A DNA stretch of 64,000 nucleotides, from positions 62,001 through 126,000 of the forward strand of contig NZ_BCPT01000001.1 in NCBI RefSeq assembly GCF_001544095.1. The letters run 5' to 3'. Both the position numbers and the translations under genes were made by a program. The stretch comes from Enterococcus casseliflavus NBRC 100478. GTDB lineage: Bacteria; Bacillota; Bacilli; Lactobacillales; Enterococcaceae. This document shows, one piece after another, positions 61,202-64,000 of this stretch. Each line of letters starts with the position of its first letter. Position 1 is the first letter of the stretch. The notes below the pieces were generated by a model. The model saw only the letters and a program-made list of their open reading frames with translations. It made no database searches and was not told where the DNA came from.

Positions 61202-62994
61202 AAAGAATCAGTCATCTCTCACTTTTTCGTCGTCTGAGTCAGTTTTCCATTCGGCGACAATTGTTCATTCTTTATCTACCTGTTGTTTTTTTATCCACAG
61301 TGACTATAGGTCTCTTATTGGTCTACGATTCAACCAAACAGCTGACAGGCAATTACCAACACTTGGCAGAGTTGAATGCTCAGCGTGTCAAATCTGTTCT
61401 TTTTGATACAACAAACACGCTGACAAACACGGCGAGTTCCTTATCAAACGATACCCATCTACGTCAACTTTTAACTGCCAATTACCTTGACGACCAAGAA
61501 GCGATTGTGGACATCAATAGCTATGATCAACTAGATGAGATCAGAAATCTTCAAACCTCGATTGCGAAATTAACTATCTATACGACGAATCAAACCATTC
61601 CGAACTATAAATATTTTCAACAGGCAGATGACACGATTCAAGCGACCGCCTGGTACCAACGAGCTCTCAAGCAACCCGATGCTTTTTTGATGACGATGCC
61701 AGAGGATTACAAAGCAAATCGTTTGAGTCTTTATAAGACGTTGCCTTTGCCTTTATCAAAAGAAACAGCCGTTTTGGAGATCCAAGTCGATTACAATTAT
61801 CTCAGTAACCGACTTCGTAATTCATCCTATGAATTGGAATTACAGTTAAATGATGATGTCATCTTTTATAGTGACAAAATCAATCAAGTTGGGGAACCGG
61901 GACAGCTGACAGCTCTTTCTGAGCCGCAAACGAGTGCTGCCTTTTTAAAAAATGATGGTACCAAGGTGATGCTCACCAAAAGCACCTTACCCATGAGTAA
62001 CAAAGAAGATATCATCACGATTTATAGTGCGGATACAAATGCCTATCGTAATCTACGCGCCAATCTGATCCGTTGGAGCACGATCGTTTTGGTGATTTTG
62101 ATCACTACTTTCATCATCGTCTTTCTCTTTGCTCGATTCTTTACCAAACGAATTTCTCAACTGCAGCAGGCGGTCTACTTTGCCTCGATCGAGGATTATG
62201 ATTTCTTTCAAAATATTAGCGGCGAAGACGAGATTTCACAGATTTCTCTTGATTTCCATAAGATCATTCAACGAATCAAGAAAAAAGAAGAAGAGATCTA
62301 CCGTTCGCGTCTGGCACAGCAAGAGCTATTGACTCAGCAGCAGCAAATGGAATTTAATATCTTAGCGGGGCAGATCAATCCCCACTTTTTGTTCAATACG
62401 TTAGAAACGATTCGCATGATGGCGATGACTTCTGGCAATTCTGACGTCGTTTATGCCATCAAGTTACTGGCAAAATCGATGCGCTATACGCTAGAAGCCC
62501 ACGGAACCAAGCGAACGAGTTTAGAAGAGTCCTTAGACGCGGTTCACGTGTATGTCAAGATCCAGCGGATGCGCTTTGGCGATCGAGTCAACTTTTCCTA
62601 TTCAGTCTCCAATGAGATCGACCAAAAAGAAGTCCAAATATTGCCCCTCCTGATTCAACCATTGGTGGAAAATGCCATCTCCCATGGCTTGGAAGGCATC
62701 ACCTATCCAGGGTTTGTCCGTTTGACGATCACCAAAGACGGCCATGATCTGGTGATCGTGGTACAAGACAACGGCAGCGGGATACCGCCAGAAAAACTCG
62801 AACACTTGCAGCAAAAAATCAAGACGCCCTCCACCCATGCCAAAAAGAACATTGGACTAGCCAACGTCAATCATCGGGTCAAAATGTTTTATGGACCTGA
62901 ATACGGCTTGACGATCGAGAGTGTGCTGGGCAGCGGCACACAAGTCACCTTGCGGATCCACGATCTAAGCCAAGATTCATTTTCTCCTCACTAA
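61198..62994 (+). CDS. YesM-like sensor histidine kinase
   Basis: A 598-residue membrane kinase. The first helix is at residues 22-45, an extracellular sensor of about 240 residues follows, and the second helix is about 288-312, then a HAMP-like region. The phosphoacceptor His is in 'AGQINPHFLFNTLETIR'; the ATP lid has 'QPLVENAISHG' (N box), 'DNGSGIPPE' (G1) and 'GLANVNHRV' (G2). Kinases of this type pair with YesN AraC-type regulators, but none is adjacent here. The sensed ligand may be an oligosaccharide. The start overlaps the DUF624 gene. Confidence 0.92.
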   Translation: MKRISHLSLFRRLSQFSIRRQLFILYLPVVFLSTVTIGLLLVYDSTKQLTGNYQHLAELNAQRVKSVLFDTTNTLTNTASSLSNDTHLRQLLTANYLDDQEAIVDINSYDQLDEIRNLQTSIAKLTIYTTNQTIPNYKYFQQADDTIQATAWYQRALKQPDAFLMTMPEDYKANRLSLYKTLPLPLSKETAVLEIQVDYNYLSNRLRNSSYELELQLNDDVIFYSDKINQVGEPGQLTALSEPQTSAAFLKNDGTKVMLTKSTLPMSNKEDIITIYSADTNAYRNLRANLIRWSTIVLVILITTFIIVFLFARFFTKRISQLQQAVYFASIEDYDFFQNISGEDEISQISLDFHKIIQRIKKKEEEIYRSRLAQQELLTQQQQMEFNILAGQINPHFLFNTLETIRMMAMTSGNSDVVYAIKLLAKSMRYTLEAHGTKRTSLEESLDAVHVYVKIQRMRFGDRVNFSYSVSNEIDQKEVQILPLLIQPLVENAISHGLEGITYPGFVRLTITKDGHDLVIVVQDNGSGIPPEKLEHLQQKIKTPSTHAKKNIGLANVNHRVKMFYGPEYGLTIESVLGSGTQVTLRIHDLSQDSFSPH

Positions 62995-62999
62995 AACAG

Positions 63000-63047
63000 T
63001 AAAGCCCCCCTTCGATTCCTGTTTCAGAAATCGAAGAGGGGCTTTTC
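63000..63047. terminator. Bidirectional terminator between kinase and GH43 genes
   Basis: AAAGCCCC and TTCGATT pair with AATCGAA and GGGGCTTT, with small bulges. Confidence 0.8.
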
Positions 63048-63052
63048 ATTGA

Positions 63053-64000
63053 TTAGAAATCCCGCACATGAACGGTTTGTTGTGGTGAAGAGGCGCTGGC
63101 ATAGCAGCCTACCATGATCCCAGTAAAGACACCGCCAACTTCAGTAGTCAGATATTTTGTTTCTCCCCTACCTAAAGGCTGTGCTTGTCCTTGCTCATCA
63201 ACAACAGAAAAACGATAAGTTTCTTTATCGGCGCTCAGCTGCAAGGTGACTGTATCTGCTGCATAAGGCAGTTTCTTTTCCACTTTCCATAGGGAACCGA
63301 TTTGTCGACGGAAAACTAGCTGCTGACTGGACGCCGTTTTTTCCAAGTAGCCCTCATAGTGATGGGTGGCATTTAAGAAAACCGTCAATCCCGCTTGTCC
63401 ATCCGTTAGTTGCCGACAATCAAAGGTTGCCTGAAATTGTTGCTCAAAGGCGGTTTGCCGTTGGAACACTGCGGCGAGTTTGCCTTGATCAGACAGACCC
63501 GTCTGATTAGGATGCAGCAAGAAGCCATGTGGCTCTTCTTCAATCAACGCAGAGTCCCATTCGAATAAAGTCACGTAATCAGGCTTGCTGCTCTTCTTTT
63601 GTGTTTCCTTTGGTGTCGCCGCTGTGTCTACCTGAATGGTTTCTGGCAAGTGACCTTCCTCGCCAAACACCGGCCATTGGTTTGACCAGTCCACCGGTAG
63701 CAGGCATGTTTCCCGCCCTAACAAATGCCTCAAAGGATAGCTGATGGGGCGTACTGCTAGACAAACTGCCCACCAGTTGCCTTTAGTATCTTGCACGAGA
63801 TCCGCATGCCCTGCGGCTTGCAGTGGCAGATTCGTACTGCGATTGGTCATCACTGGATTGTGGGGATATGCTTCATAGGGTCCCGTCAAGGAACGGCTGC
63901 GGGCCATGGTCAGCATATGCCCATAGGACGTTCCGCCTTCGGAAATCAACAGGTAGTAATAACCGTCTTTTTTATACAAGTGGGGGCCTTCTGGATCAGC
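63053..64000 (-). CDS. GH43-family glycosidase (C-terminal part)
   Basis: The last roughly 315 codons of a GH43 protein; the 5' part lies beyond the window. Reading from the edge, 'EGPHLYKKDGYYYLLISEGG' is the GH43 segment with the catalytic Glu, followed by 'AGHADLVQDTKGNWWAVCLA', which carries the conserved His. A GH43_C2-like beta-sandwich makes up the last 200 residues ('GYLEKTASSQQLVFRR', 'VGGVFTGIMVGCYA'). It is likely a cytoplasmic beta-xylosidase or alpha-L-arabinofuranosidase; the choice cannot be made from this part. Confidence 0.9.
   Translation of the reverse strand, partial: ADPEGPHLYKKDGYYYLLISEGGTSYGHMLTMARSRSLTGPYEAYPHNPVMTNRSTNLPLQAAGHADLVQDTKGNWWAVCLAVRPISYPLRHLLGRETCLLPVDWSNQWPVFGEEGHLPETIQVDTAATPKETQKKSSKPDYVTLFEWDSALIEEEPHGFLLHPNQTGLSDQGKLAAVFQRQTAFEQQFQATFDCRQLTDGQAGLTVFLNATHHYEGYLEKTASSQQLVFRRQIGSLWKVEKKLPYAADTVTLQLSADKETYRFSVVDEQGQAQPLGRGETKYLTTEVGGVFTGIMVGCYASASSPQQTVHVRDF

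Noticed and set aside
1-64000. CRISPR arrays, tRNA or rRNA genes, complete insertion sequences, prophage
   Set aside because: No spaced direct repeats, cloverleaf-like sequences, transposase motifs or phage structural genes were seen on reading either strand; a covariance or HMM scan could still find weak cases.

Overview
The window is a chromosomal segment from a low-GC Gram-positive coccus, most probably an Enterococcus of the E. casseliflavus/E. gallinarum type. The evidence is strong AGGAGG-type ribosome binding sites before nearly every gene, a DUF1827-type protein, an EfrAB-like ABC exporter pair, a lactococcal-type PurBox, and the PTS and LacI/GntR-rich sugar gene content. The species is an inference. 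I see no rRNA, tRNA, CRISPR array, complete insertion sequence or prophage. Most genes are ordinary, and convergent pairs are usually separated by one bidirectional hairpin.

Region 1 (1-20 kb) is mostly core metabolism and housekeeping. It holds the end of exoA, a DnaQ-like exonuclease, tsaE with two GNAT genes, pta, ung, HAD phosphatases, nrdI, a membrane-anchored MutS-like ATPase, an LtaS-like enzyme, pncB-nadE (NAD salvage), a MerR/TipAS regulator, a LacI regulator with a 14-bp palindromic operator, a small XRE regulator and an ABC-2 exporter.

Region 2 (20-36 kb) is a sugar acid block. A beta-glucoside-type PTS EIIBCA diverges from a ManD/RspA-like enolase-superfamily dehydratase, with a GntR/UTRA regulator and an alkyltransferase-like protein close by. 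Then come uxuB-uxuA-uxaC (glucuronate/fructuronate to 2-keto-3-deoxygluconate) and, after a YitT protein, a CDF transporter and a YrdC-domain protein, a beta-glucuronidase with a lone PTS EIIC. A FadR/FCD-type GntR gene diverges from that pair. The same 12-bp palindrome, CTAATATATTAG or a one-base variant, sits at the uxuB promoter, the EIIC-uidA promoter and the gntR promoter, so the three transcripts probably form one glucuronide regulon.

Region 3 (36-50 kb) is mixed: a nitroreductase with a TetR regulator, an RNHCP-domain gene preceded by a leader of about 290 nt that contains a tiny ORF with a perfect ribosome binding site, an EfrAB-like exporter, a LysM cell-wall protein, a purine permease with guanine deaminase under a PurBox, a HigBA-type toxin-antitoxin pair, and a polytopic membrane protein.

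Region 4 (50-64 kb) looks like a glycan utilisation locus. It has a GH65 phosphorylase, an amidohydrolase, two esterases (alpha/beta and SGNH), a GH29 alpha-L-fucosidase, a lipoprotein-dependent CUT1 ABC importer without its ATPase, a YesL-like DUF624 protein and a YesM-like sensor kinase without an adjacent response regulator, and a GH43 glycosidase cut by the window edge.

The observations most worth following are the RNHCP leader, the three-site glucuronide regulon combined with a lone EIIC, the HigBA operator with a nearly leaderless toxin mRNA, and the esterase/fucosidase/GH43 locus.
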